DNA from: Parapedobacter defluvii
Lineage (GTDB): Bacteria > Bacteroidota > Bacteroidia > Sphingobacteriales > Sphingobacteriaceae
Assembly (NCBI RefSeq): GCF_014642075.1
Contig: NZ_BMIK01000003.1
Location: 186,001 to 250,000, forward strand
Direction: 5' to 3'
Length of the DNA stretch: 64,000 nt
The position numbers were made by a program, and so were the translations under genes. Below are positions 27,497 to 35,017 of the stretch, piece after piece. The first letter of the stretch is position 1, and each line of letters opens with the position of its first letter. The notes beneath the pieces were generated by a model, which did no database searches, was not told the DNA's origin, and worked only from the letters and a program-made list of their open reading frames with translations.

Positions 27497-30400
27497 TTAC
27501 AGTGATAATTTAATGTTGATCCCCAATGTCCGCGTCCCCGGCATGAATGCATTTTCCGCACCCTGACCATTCGCGTCTGTATCGTAGGTGGTATCGGGGT
27601 CAAACCACTTGGTTCCATTGTATATGAAGAATAGATTTCTTCCAACAGCCGATATTCGCAGTGCTTTCATGAGGCCTAACTGTTTCAACGGAAAGGAATA
27701 GCCAATGGACAGCTCGCGCAAGCGGGCGTTGGTCGCATCGTGGCTATAAAGCTCCACGGGAACACCGTTGGAACTGCGACCACCCACAGTCTGTCCGTAT
27801 TGTTGGGCCGTGATGACCACATCGTTGGGCGAACCGTCTTGCTTTACCCCGTCGAAAATGAACCCATCCCGTCCATGCAGCGTTGCCTTGCTGTTTCCAA
27901 ATGCCATCAATTGGGATTCAGTGGCCGATTGTCGCACACCGCCGTAATTCAAGTCGACAAGGAAACTGGCATGCCAACGTTTAAAACGAAAGGCATTGGT
28001 AATCCCGCTTTGCCAATCGTAGTTGAAATTACCCAAATAGTTATCGTCCCGTTCCGTAATGAGCGGTATTCCGGTATCACTCACGATAATACGGCCTGCC
28101 TCATCGCGTAGGAAAGCCCTGCCATATAGCTCTCCATAGGGACGGCCTGCCATCACGTACGCATTGCCCAACGCTAAATCAGCCATGCTGAGTGCATACC
28201 GCGGTATGTCTTTATACAGTTCTTTCACCACATTGCGATTGCGGGAAAATACCCCATAGGCATCCCAACTAAAATTTTCCCGTTCCATCAACCTTGCATT
28301 GATCATCAGCTCAATCCCCCGGTTTTGGATGTTCCCGGTATTGATCTGGGTGGCGGTATATCCCGATGTGGGGGGAGAAGTAATGCTGATCAGCTGGTTC
28401 AGCGTATTTGATTGGTACCAGGTGAAATCCAGCGACAAACGATTTGCCCAAAACCGGAGTTCGGCTCCGGCTTCCCACGATTTAGAGCGTTCGGGCACAA
28501 GGTCTTCCGCCACTTTTGTCGATGACGTGGTGATTTGTCCGATCGGCCCATCCGTGGTTCTTCCATACGTCTGGAAAATGGATGCAAATCCGACGCCGTT
28601 GCCTACTTCGGCATATGACCCCCTCAGTTTGGCGAAGGAAACGATCGCAGGCAATTTGACCATATCAGAGAGAATGGCACTGACGCCTACTGAGGGGTAG
28701 AAATAGTCGTAGGGCGGGGGCAGTGTCGAATTCCAGTCGTTGCGGGCAGTTACATCCACGTACAACATCGACTTGTACCCAACTTGCGCCGTACCATATA
28801 CGCTTTGTACCTGCGTGTGCGATTCCCTATCTGTCGTTGTGTTGGCCGCGCCATAGTCCATCGCAAATTTGTTTTCGACGGTCAAGCCGTTCGTTGTAGC
28901 CGACTGCGACCTCCCTTGGTTATCCCTTATTTCACTGCCGACAAGCGCACTGACTTCTATCCCGTTCTCAAAGGCTTTATGGAAGTTAATCATTGCATCT
29001 CCGGTCAGCGCCCGGCTATTTGAAAAGGCTGTATAGTAGTTGCCTTTCCCTGCGTTTACATATAACGCGTCCCAATAGATTTTTTCTTCCGCATCGTCGT
29101 GTATGTTGTCCAACGACACCCTGCCCTGTACAGACAACCAATCCGTGAAATCATATCGGAGCGAAGCAAATGACGTCACACGTTCCCTGTTGGTCGGCGC
29201 GATGCGGCGGTATATCGACCAATACGGGTTGCTCAACCCAGTAGACCCTTCCGGAAGCCAGAAATTCTCTTTCAACGATCCGTCTTCCGCGTAGTACTCG
29301 TAATTTCCGATATCCGCGGTCCGGAGGCTACGGGGCATGCGGATCATGCTTTGCATCGGACTGAAATAATTGTCACCGGTTGGTGTCCGGCTGGCCATGC
29401 GTTGGTTAAAATACGTGATTTTGAAATCCAGGTTCAACTTTGGCAACAATTCCGTTGTCAATCGAAGATTCAGGTTATTCCGCTGCAATTTATCTGTCGC
29501 AATCAGTCCCTTAGAGGAGGTATTGGCGTATGAAAAATATGCGGTAGACTTTTCACCTGTGGTGTTGTAGGATAGGGAGTTGGTGAAACTATATCCATTT
29601 GCGAAGAAGTCCCGCACGTTGTTTGCCTGCGGAGAAAAGGGTTGTTCCACCCCGGTCCAGTCTGTCACCAATTGACCATCCATCCGAGGCCCCCAACTTC
29701 CACCGGCTACCGTCGTCGAAAATTCGCCTCCCGTACCTTGGCCGTACTCGTTTTGAAAATCGGGATACATGTAAGGAAGATCAACCGTGGAAATGGAATT
29801 AAACTGCACTTTGGGTGTTCCGACCTTCGCCTTTTTGGTTGTAATCAGCAATACTCCGTTGCTGGCAGCCGAGCCGTATAATGCCGCGGCGGCGGGACCT
29901 TTCAACACATTGATACTTTCTATGTCGTCCGCGTTGATATTGGAAAAACCATCAAAAGAATCCACGTCCCAATCGCCTACGCCTGCACTTATCAATCCCT
30001 TACTGTTATTATACGGAACACCGTCAACGACAATCAACGCCTGATTGTTGCCATTAATGGAGCGGTTCCCCCGGATAACGATCCGAGAACTTGCACCGAC
30101 ACCCTGGGTAGCGGAAGCACTGGATATGGCAACACCCGCTACCTTACCCGACAGCGAACTGGCTAAACTCGGATCCCGGACATCCGAAATCGATTCCATC
30201 TTTACCTGTTCGGTCGCATAGCTTAGGCTGCGCTTGGCCTTTTCGATACCCAACGCCGTCACCACCACTTCGTTCAGTTCGCCGACATCTTCCTGCAACG
30301 TGAAATTTGCCGATGTACTTCCTCCCTCCACCACGGATACTCCTGCTTTCTGTTGGGTCAAATACGAGATGTAGGAAACCTCCAGCCGGTAGTTTCCGGG

Positions 30401-30886
30401 CGGCACGCTAACCGAGAAATTACCATCTTCATCCGTGGTGATGCTCCGGTTCAACTCTATAATACGGATGCTTGCCCCAGCCAAAGGCTGTCCTTTTTCA
30501 TCAGTAACGCGGCCGATGATACGTCCGGGTGCCTGCATCGGATACAGCCTCACCGTGCCCGATTTTTCCTCGAAGTTTATTTCATTCTGGTAGAGGATGG
30601 CTTTTAAAATATCCCCCAGTTTTTCATTTTCAAAACGTAGGTTCGTTACCATAATCTTTTCCAGCCCCAGCTTATCCGTAAAGGCGATTTCAACAGCCGC
30701 TTTCCGCTGAATATCCGTGATTACCGTATATAAGTTTGCTTTCCGGTATGTCAGATCAACGCGTTTATCCAAAACTTGTCCCGAAGAACGTGCTGCCAAC
30801 AGCAGTTGCGCGGTAATAAGAACAGCTATGGTCATGATCAACGTGATACGCATAATCTTCTGCAATAGCAGTATTTGTCGTTTCAT
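27497..30886 (-). CDS. SusC/RagA-family TonB-linked outer membrane receptor, module 4
   Basis: The 1129-residue protein has a signal peptide (about 1-36), an STN domain (about 42-115), a CarboxypepD_reg-like domain (about 122-197) very similar to module 1 (SIRIIELNRSITTDEDGNF), a TonB-box-like NEVVVTALG, a plug with LKGPAAAALYGSAASNGV, and a barrel ending TLGINIKLSL. It is separated from the upstream phosphoesterase by a 223-base leader with several repeats, so it probably has its own promoter and regulation. Confidence 0.96.
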   Translation of the reverse strand: MKRQILLLQKIMRITLIMTIAVLITAQLLLAARSSGQVLDKRVDLTYRKANLYTVITDIQRKAAVEIAFTDKLGLEKIMVTNLRFENEKLGDILKAILYQNEINFEEKSGTVRLYPMQAPGRIIGRVTDEKGQPLAGASIRIIELNRSITTDEDGNFSVSVPPGNYRLEVSYISYLTQQKAGVSVVEGGSTSANFTLQEDVGELNEVVVTALGIEKAKRSLSYATEQVKMESISDVRDPSLASSLSGKVAGVAISSASATQGVGASSRIVIRGNRSINGNNQALIVVDGVPYNNSKGLISAGVGDWDVDSFDGFSNINADDIESINVLKGPAAAALYGSAASNGVLLITTKKAKVGTPKVQFNSISTVDLPYMYPDFQNEYGQGTGGEFSTTVAGGSWGPRMDGQLVTDWTGVEQPFSPQANNVRDFFANGYSFTNSLSYNTTGEKSTAYFSYANTSSKGLIATDKLQRNNLNLRLTTELLPKLNLDFKITYFNQRMASRTPTGDNYFSPMQSMIRMPRSLRTADIGNYEYYAEDGSLKENFWLPEGSTGLSNPYWSIYRRIAPTNRERVTSFASLRYDFTDWLSVQGRVSLDNIHDDAEEKIYWDALYVNAGKGNYYTAFSNSRALTGDAMINFHKAFENGIEVSALVGSEIRDNQGRSQSATTNGLTVENKFAMDYGAANTTTDRESHTQVQSVYGTAQVGYKSMLYVDVTARNDWNSTLPPPYDYFYPSVGVSAILSDMVKLPAIVSFAKLRGSYAEVGNGVGFASIFQTYGRTTDGPIGQITTSSTKVAEDLVPERSKSWEAGAELRFWANRLSLDFTWYQSNTLNQLISITSPPTSGYTATQINTGNIQNRGIELMINARLMERENFSWDAYGVFSRNRNVVKELYKDIPRYALSMADLALGNAYVMAGRPYGELYGRAFLRDEAGRIIVSDTGIPLITERDDNYLGNFNYDWQSGITNAFRFKRWHASFLVDLNYGGVRQSATESQLMAFGNSKATLHGRDGFIFDGVKQDGSPNDVVITAQQYGQTVGGRSSNGVPVELYSHDATNARLRELSIGYSFPLKQLGLMKALRISAVGRNLFFIYNGTKWFDPDTTYDTDANGQGAENAFMPGTRTLGINIKLSL

Positions 30887-31109
30887 TTATTTATTGTTCC
30901 TGTCGCCCCAAAACCGGAAGGAAATTTCCTTACTTTTCCTATTTTTGGGCATTAGTTATTACTCATGTTAATGACTACAAGTGGTAGTACCGTGGCCAAA
31001 CGCAACTACTACTTTTTACAGGCACAGGGCTGCACTTTGCAGTACCTGTGCTTTTTTTATTTCCTATTATTTTCTTTTTGACCTCCTTACTTTCATTTCG
31101 TGCGTGTAT
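30887..31109. promoter_or_regulatory. susC leader of module 4 with palindrome, inverted repeat and terminator
   Basis: The leader holds a perfect 14-bp palindrome AAGGAAATTTCCTT (30918-30931), an inverted repeat AAGTGGTAGT/ACTACTACTT (30979-30988 and 31005-31014, one G-T pair, 16-base loop), and a compound hairpin at 31022-31051. Part of it, the words TTAATGACTAC, GGCC and CTGCACTTTGCAGT in the same order, recurs upstream of the phosphoesterase gene at 32354-32402. Confidence 0.5.
30954..31058 (+). ncRNA. candidate cis-antisense RNA opposing the susC leader, module 4
   Basis: A plus-strand TATTTTTG box (30940-30947) matches TAnnTTTG. The terminator has outer arms GCACAGG (31022-31028) and CCTGTGC (31045-31051), an inner stem CTGCA/TGCAG (31030-31034 and 31038-31042), and seven Ts directly after. 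The predicted transcript is about 105 nt. The motif is the clearest of the five but the -33 element is not seen. Confidence 0.45.
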
Positions 31110-32336
31110 TTATTTGGTCAGCTCAAACGAATCGAAGAGTTCGCCCGATGCTTTATATGCCTTAACTACCAGTTTGCCGCTGGTAACGGTAATGGTTTGA
31201 TACAATTGCGTTTTTTCCAGTGCAACATCCATCCAGCGGTCGGAATCCGAAACATACATCTTTGGCCCGGCAACGGATAGCATGTACACCGGTCCCTTGG
31301 CGACGGCGTTCGGTCCCTTGCCTCTGGCATAGGTATGATCGTGGCCCTGCAATACCAAATCCACTCCATACTGATCATACAATGCTTTGAGGCGTTCTTT
31401 TACCTGCATGTCTTCACTTTCCCTGCGCTTTGCCGTCGTATACATGGGGTGGTGCAACGTGATCACCGTCCACTTCATCGGATTGTTTTTCAGTACGTCT
31501 TCGAGCCACTTTGCCTGCGAATCCAGTGCTTGGGGGTCTTTTCCCATCGTTTGCGAATTGAGGGAAATGATTCGTACCCCCTGGTAATCCACGTAATAAA
31601 CAGCCTCCTCGGGACCGTTGTCCGGCAAGGTAAACTGCGTGGTCCAATGCGGATCAAGGGTAGGTCTGTTCAACGAATCCCTTCCTCCTTGTTCGTGATT
31701 GCCCGGTGTGGGAAACACCGGGATCATCGCGTGGATGAACCCCGCTCCATAGTGCCATTCCCCCCATTCGGTGTCCGTATTAGCGTTATTGATTAAATCG
31801 CCTGCGTGAATGATGAAGCGAGCGTCCGGCTGTTGCCTGAAGGATTGCCGGATGACCCTCGACCATTCGGATTTGATGTCGTTCTGTGCGTCGCCCAGAT
31901 AAATGAATGAAAATGGCTCGGTGTCATTTGAGGCCGTTCTAAATTGAAACCATTCGCTCCAATGCTCGCCGTCCCCCACCCGATATGCATAAACGTGGGC
32001 GGGCTCCAGCTGGTCAAATACAACATGGTGATATAGGTCTGTTCTGCCGTCTTTGCCTTTCAGCGTTTTTGTAGCGGCTGCGATTTCCCGTATTGCTGCA
32101 TTCTGGATGGGTGTCCCGTTGTCAAGGCATACCTGGGCTTTCGAAGTTAAAACGGACGAGTCCGTACGCCAGGTGACTGTTTGAGTCCTTACCGGATCTT
32201 TTGATATCGTAAGGGTAATTCGATCCGGATATTCGGAGGAGACGAATGATTGGGCAGAAACACACTGGACAAAGAACGACGCAATAACTATCAGTAAGGT
32301 ACAAGTAAGCTTCTGCAATAGTATACTCAATTTCAT
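31110..32336 (-). CDS. purple-acid-phosphatase-like metallophosphoesterase, module 4
   Basis: The 408-residue protein has a signal peptide (ends about 28, VSAQ), a fibronectin-III-like N-terminal domain, then a calcineurin-like core with GDAQND, GDLIN, GNHE, LHHPMYT and GHDHTYARG, so the metal-binding set is complete. It is a close paralogue of the module 2 enzyme over its whole length (same YPDRxxLxxxxxP start, same DNEWGEWHYxxGFI segment). Its place differs: it lies between FecR and SusC instead of after SusD, with a leader hairpin of its own, so it may be expressed separately from the SusCD pair. Confidence 0.9.
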   Translation of the reverse strand: MKLSILLQKLTCTLLIVIASFFVQCVSAQSFVSSEYPDRITLTISKDPVRTQTVTWRTDSSVLTSKAQVCLDNGTPIQNAAIREIAAATKTLKGKDGRTDLYHHVVFDQLEPAHVYAYRVGDGEHWSEWFQFRTASNDTEPFSFIYLGDAQNDIKSEWSRVIRQSFRQQPDARFIIHAGDLINNANTDTEWGEWHYGAGFIHAMIPVFPTPGNHEQGGRDSLNRPTLDPHWTTQFTLPDNGPEEAVYYVDYQGVRIISLNSQTMGKDPQALDSQAKWLEDVLKNNPMKWTVITLHHPMYTTAKRRESEDMQVKERLKALYDQYGVDLVLQGHDHTYARGKGPNAVAKGPVYMLSVAGPKMYVSDSDRWMDVALEKTQLYQTITVTSGKLVVKAYKASGELFDSFELTK

Positions 32337-32385
32337 GTTATGGTATTAATTTTATTAATGACTACTTAACTGGCCGTAACACAGG

Positions 32386-32414
32386 GGCTGCACTTTGCAG
32401 TGGCTATGTTTTTC
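32386..32414 (+). terminator. plus-strand terminator-like hairpin before the module 4 phosphoesterase
   Basis: Core stem CTGCA/TGCAG around CTT, with imperfect outer pairing, followed by TTTTT on the plus strand. Sequence and position mirror the hairpin at 31022-31058, pointing to a duplicated leader element. No plus-strand promoter box was found for it. Confidence 0.35.
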
Positions 32415-33384
32415 AGTAAATGCTTACATTTCCGTTGTCCTCCTTTTTATAGTTTTTACGCAATATGGAACAGATGAGTTCCATAGCTTCTTCCTGTCGA
32501 AAGTTAGATTGTAAGGTGAGGTTGTATCGATAGGACGCGACCTGCTTGTCGGCAGTCATCAACTGCACGCCATAAAAATTGTGGAATACCTGGACCAACT
32601 CTTCGAAGCTTGCTCTGTCAAGCACTACTTTTCCTACTCGCCATGCATAACTATTTGCTTCAGCCACGTTGTCTACTCGGTATGATCCATTCGCTTTCCG
32701 ATAAGCCAACTGCTGTCCCCCATTCAATACGGAAAGCCTCCGGGACGTTGTATCGGCTACCAGCACTTTACCGGTGCTTACCGTTACTTTCACCTCCTGC
32801 ACATCATCATACGATTGGATATTGAACGAAGTACCTAACACCGTAACAGTAATGCCATTCATCTTTACAAAAAATGGTTGAACAACTGCCCCCTTTACCT
32901 CAAAAAAAGCTTCACCCGACAAATGGATACGCCGCTCGCCGTTACCGTAACCCGGTAGCACCTCCAGTCTTGAATTGGCGTTGAGCCACACCTGTGTGCT
33001 ATCCGGCAACTTCACCTGTTTCAGTTGCCTGCTACCCGTTGTGATGATACCCGAAAGCTCCCCCGTTCTGACAACCTGATCCGTTTGTCGCCCGATGCGA
33101 TCTTTGATGATATACAACCAAATAGAAATCGATAATGCCAATGCTACACCGGCAGCTATCCTGAATCCGCTACGTTTAAACCAAGGAATGTATCTGCTTT
33201 GGTTCGGAATACCTTGCCATATCCGCGATTTCAGCGCTGCTTTTTGGGTTTCGCTCTCCAGGCCGGGGGGGACCTTTGAGTTCGCAAAAGATTCGTACCA
33301 TCGGTCTACCACATATTGCTCGGCCTCAGTGGCCGTGCCGTCATGGTATTTCTTTAATAGTTTCTGTAATGTAGCTAACTTCAC
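32413..33384 (-). CDS. FecR-family anti-sigma factor, module 4
   Basis: The 323-residue protein has the N-terminal KLLKKYHDGTATEAEQYVVDRWYESF pattern of this group, a membrane helix (about 72-91, IAAGVALALSISIWLYII), a FecR domain (LPDSTQVWLNANSRLEVLP, GEAFFEV, VLGTSFNIQSY) and DUF4974 (LDRASFEELVQVFHNFYGV). The start is a GTG at 33384, chosen because no ATG follows before the conserved helix. It follows its sigma factor by 72 bases. Confidence 0.93.
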   Translation of the reverse strand: MKLATLQKLLKKYHDGTATEAEQYVVDRWYESFANSKVPPGLESETQKAALKSRIWQGIPNQSRYIPWFKRSGFRIAAGVALALSISIWLYIIKDRIGRQTDQVVRTGELSGIITTGSRQLKQVKLPDSTQVWLNANSRLEVLPGYGNGERRIHLSGEAFFEVKGAVVQPFFVKMNGITVTVLGTSFNIQSYDDVQEVKVTVSTGKVLVADTTSRRLSVLNGGQQLAYRKANGSYRVDNVAEANSYAWRVGKVVLDRASFEELVQVFHNFYGVQLMTADKQVASYRYNLTLQSNFRQEEAMELICSILRKNYKKEDNGNVSIY

Positions 33385-33456
33385 CTGTTTACCTTGTTAC
33401 ACTTGCATAGTGCACAAGCGAGCCGTCAGGTACTTCAACAAATCGTTGTTAAATTG

Positions 33457-34059
33457 TTAACTTTTGATAAACAATGTCAGAAGGAGATAGAAAGACGGAG
33501 GAATATCTGGATGCTTTTGGGCTAGTACCACCCGCAGGCGACGCAAGGCGTCTGTGGTATTGTTTTTAACCGTTTGTTCGGATAGTCCAAGCGCCGTTGC
33601 GATTTCAGCGACTGTAAATTCCTCTGCCCGCATCAGAAAAATCCGACGCATATTTTCGGGAAATCGCTGAACAGCTTCATGCAGTGTACGATTGATTTCA
33701 CCAGCCGCCATCATATCCATCACAGAAGCTTCAATGGTTTCCATCCGGTGCAGCAAATGCGCCATGGCCTGCTGTTGCAGATCGGCCCTGCTCGCTCGTT
33801 TGATGAGCTGGTATTTCAACGCTCCCCGCAAATAAGTACGAATTGACGTTTTTATGGCAAGCGAATGCCGACGGCTCCAGACATCGGTGAAAATATCCTG
33901 CACGATGTCTTCCGCCTCACTTTGGACATGCAGGCGATGATATGCCAACCGATACAGATCTTCCCAGTGGGTATTAAAAAGCTGCTCAAATGTGCCGGGA
34001 ACATCATTCCTGACACCTTCAAGCAGCTCCGATTCTGTTCTGTTGCCGTCTCCCTGCAT
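33457..34059 (-). CDS. ECF RNA polymerase sigma factor, module 4
   Basis: The product is about 200 residues from the ATG at 34059; a GTG at 34077 lies within the -7 region and is unlikely. It has region 2 (SEAEDIVQDIFTDVWSRR) and region 4 (FTVAEIATALGLSEQTVKNNTTDALRRLR), with a hydrophobic tail (SFYLLLTLFI). Its promoter box ends only five bases before the ATG, so the message is probably leaderless or nearly so. It lies 41 bases downstream of the DUF6528 gene of module 5 and may also receive read-through. Confidence 0.93.
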   Translation of the reverse strand: MQGDGNRTESELLEGVRNDVPGTFEQLFNTHWEDLYRLAYHRLHVQSEAEDIVQDIFTDVWSRRHSLAIKTSIRTYLRGALKYQLIKRASRADLQQQAMAHLLHRMETIEASVMDMMAAGEINRTLHEAVQRFPENMRRIFLMRAEEFTVAEIATALGLSEQTVKNNTTDALRRLRVVLAQKHPDIPPSFYLLLTLFIKS

Positions 34060-34064
34060 GTAAG

Positions 34065-34072
34065 CAAAGATA
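34065..34072 (-). promoter_or_regulatory. -7 element of the module 4 sigma gene
   Basis: Minus-strand TATCTTTG is an exact TAnnTTTG match, ending five bases upstream of the ATG at 34059. Confidence 0.5.
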
Positions 34073-34100
34073 GACACACTATATTATGCTAATATTAATT

Positions 34101-35006
34101 CTAAGGCACACGCACTTTATACATATTGATTTGCGGTACTTCCACTACCCCGTCAGGATGCCCGGAGTAAATGTGGTGCGTCCACCAGCTGATTTCGGCC
34201 TTCGTATAAATAAGCCGTTGTGTTGCTTCGTTGTAGGATACCGATTTCACATCGTGCATCCCTTCCAACGGCCCAAATGGCCCAAACGTTTCGTTGTCGA
34301 GATCGAACAGCCACACATTTCCATGAGTAGATAGCAGTAAGCTGCTTCCCGAAACCCGGGAAAGGTCATGCCCGTCTTTATCGGGCAACGCCCATTTTCC
34401 CGCCAACACCAGTTTCGGCGCGTCCGTATCCCAATCGGCCAGTGCATAGGCTCTCAGTTCGTCATACCCCAGCGCATACAACCTATTTTTTTCCGGCACC
34501 CACGCCACACCATGTCCGGAATACAAGCTATCGGAAAACAGGACTTCATCGGGTTTGCTGCGGTCGTAAAGCGCTATCCGGTTACCTCCAGGGGCGATAG
34601 ATAACGCTACGGCAATCCGGTTTCCCGGGAGGGCCTCAATGGAATGTGCGTTGGCTGCCTTCGCATAAAACAACGCTTTCTTCGTGCTCCGTTCCAACAC
34701 CAATGCGGCCCCGGAAGAGGAAGTCAACAATAGTTCGTTGCCGTTCTCGATGGGTTTGCAGTCATCCATGGTTTTCAGCAAGGACAAATATTCACCCGGT
34801 AATCCGACGGTCTCAGAAGCCCGCCATGTCCAAACGGTATCCACTTTCTGAAAGCTGGAGTCGACCGCTAGCATCAGAACCTGATCGTCGCCACATGCGA
34901 ATAATTCGATGCCATCGGGTTTCTTGTCTGTTTGCTGTGCCTCGCAGGCAAAACAGCCAATCACCCATAAAAATGAAAGTTTTACAAATCCTGTGTACGT
35001 GTTCAT
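34101..35006 (-). CDS. DUF6528-type beta-propeller-like surface protein, module 5
   Basis: The product is 301 residues with an N-terminal export signal, probably a lipoprotein (Cys21, CFACEAQ). The sequence has repeating short blades with W or H anchors (IELFACGDDQVLML, SIEALPGNRIAVA, GHGVAWVPEKNRLYALG, HDLSRVSGSSLLLSTHGNVWLF), consistent with a WD40/propeller fold and with DUF6528, which I recognise with moderate confidence. The function is unknown. It is the last gene of module 5 (11 bases after the DUF1735 gene) and is likely an accessory ligand-binding or enzyme subunit at the surface. Confidence 0.75.
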   Translation of the reverse strand: MNTYTGFVKLSFLWVIGCFACEAQQTDKKPDGIELFACGDDQVLMLAVDSSFQKVDTVWTWRASETVGLPGEYLSLLKTMDDCKPIENGNELLLTSSSGAALVLERSTKKALFYAKAANAHSIEALPGNRIAVALSIAPGGNRIALYDRSKPDEVLFSDSLYSGHGVAWVPEKNRLYALGYDELRAYALADWDTDAPKLVLAGKWALPDKDGHDLSRVSGSSLLLSTHGNVWLFDLDNETFGPFGPLEGMHDVKSVSYNEATQRLIYTKAEISWWTHHIYSGHPDGVVEVPQINMYKVRVP

Positions 35007-35017
35007 CGATGCTATTT

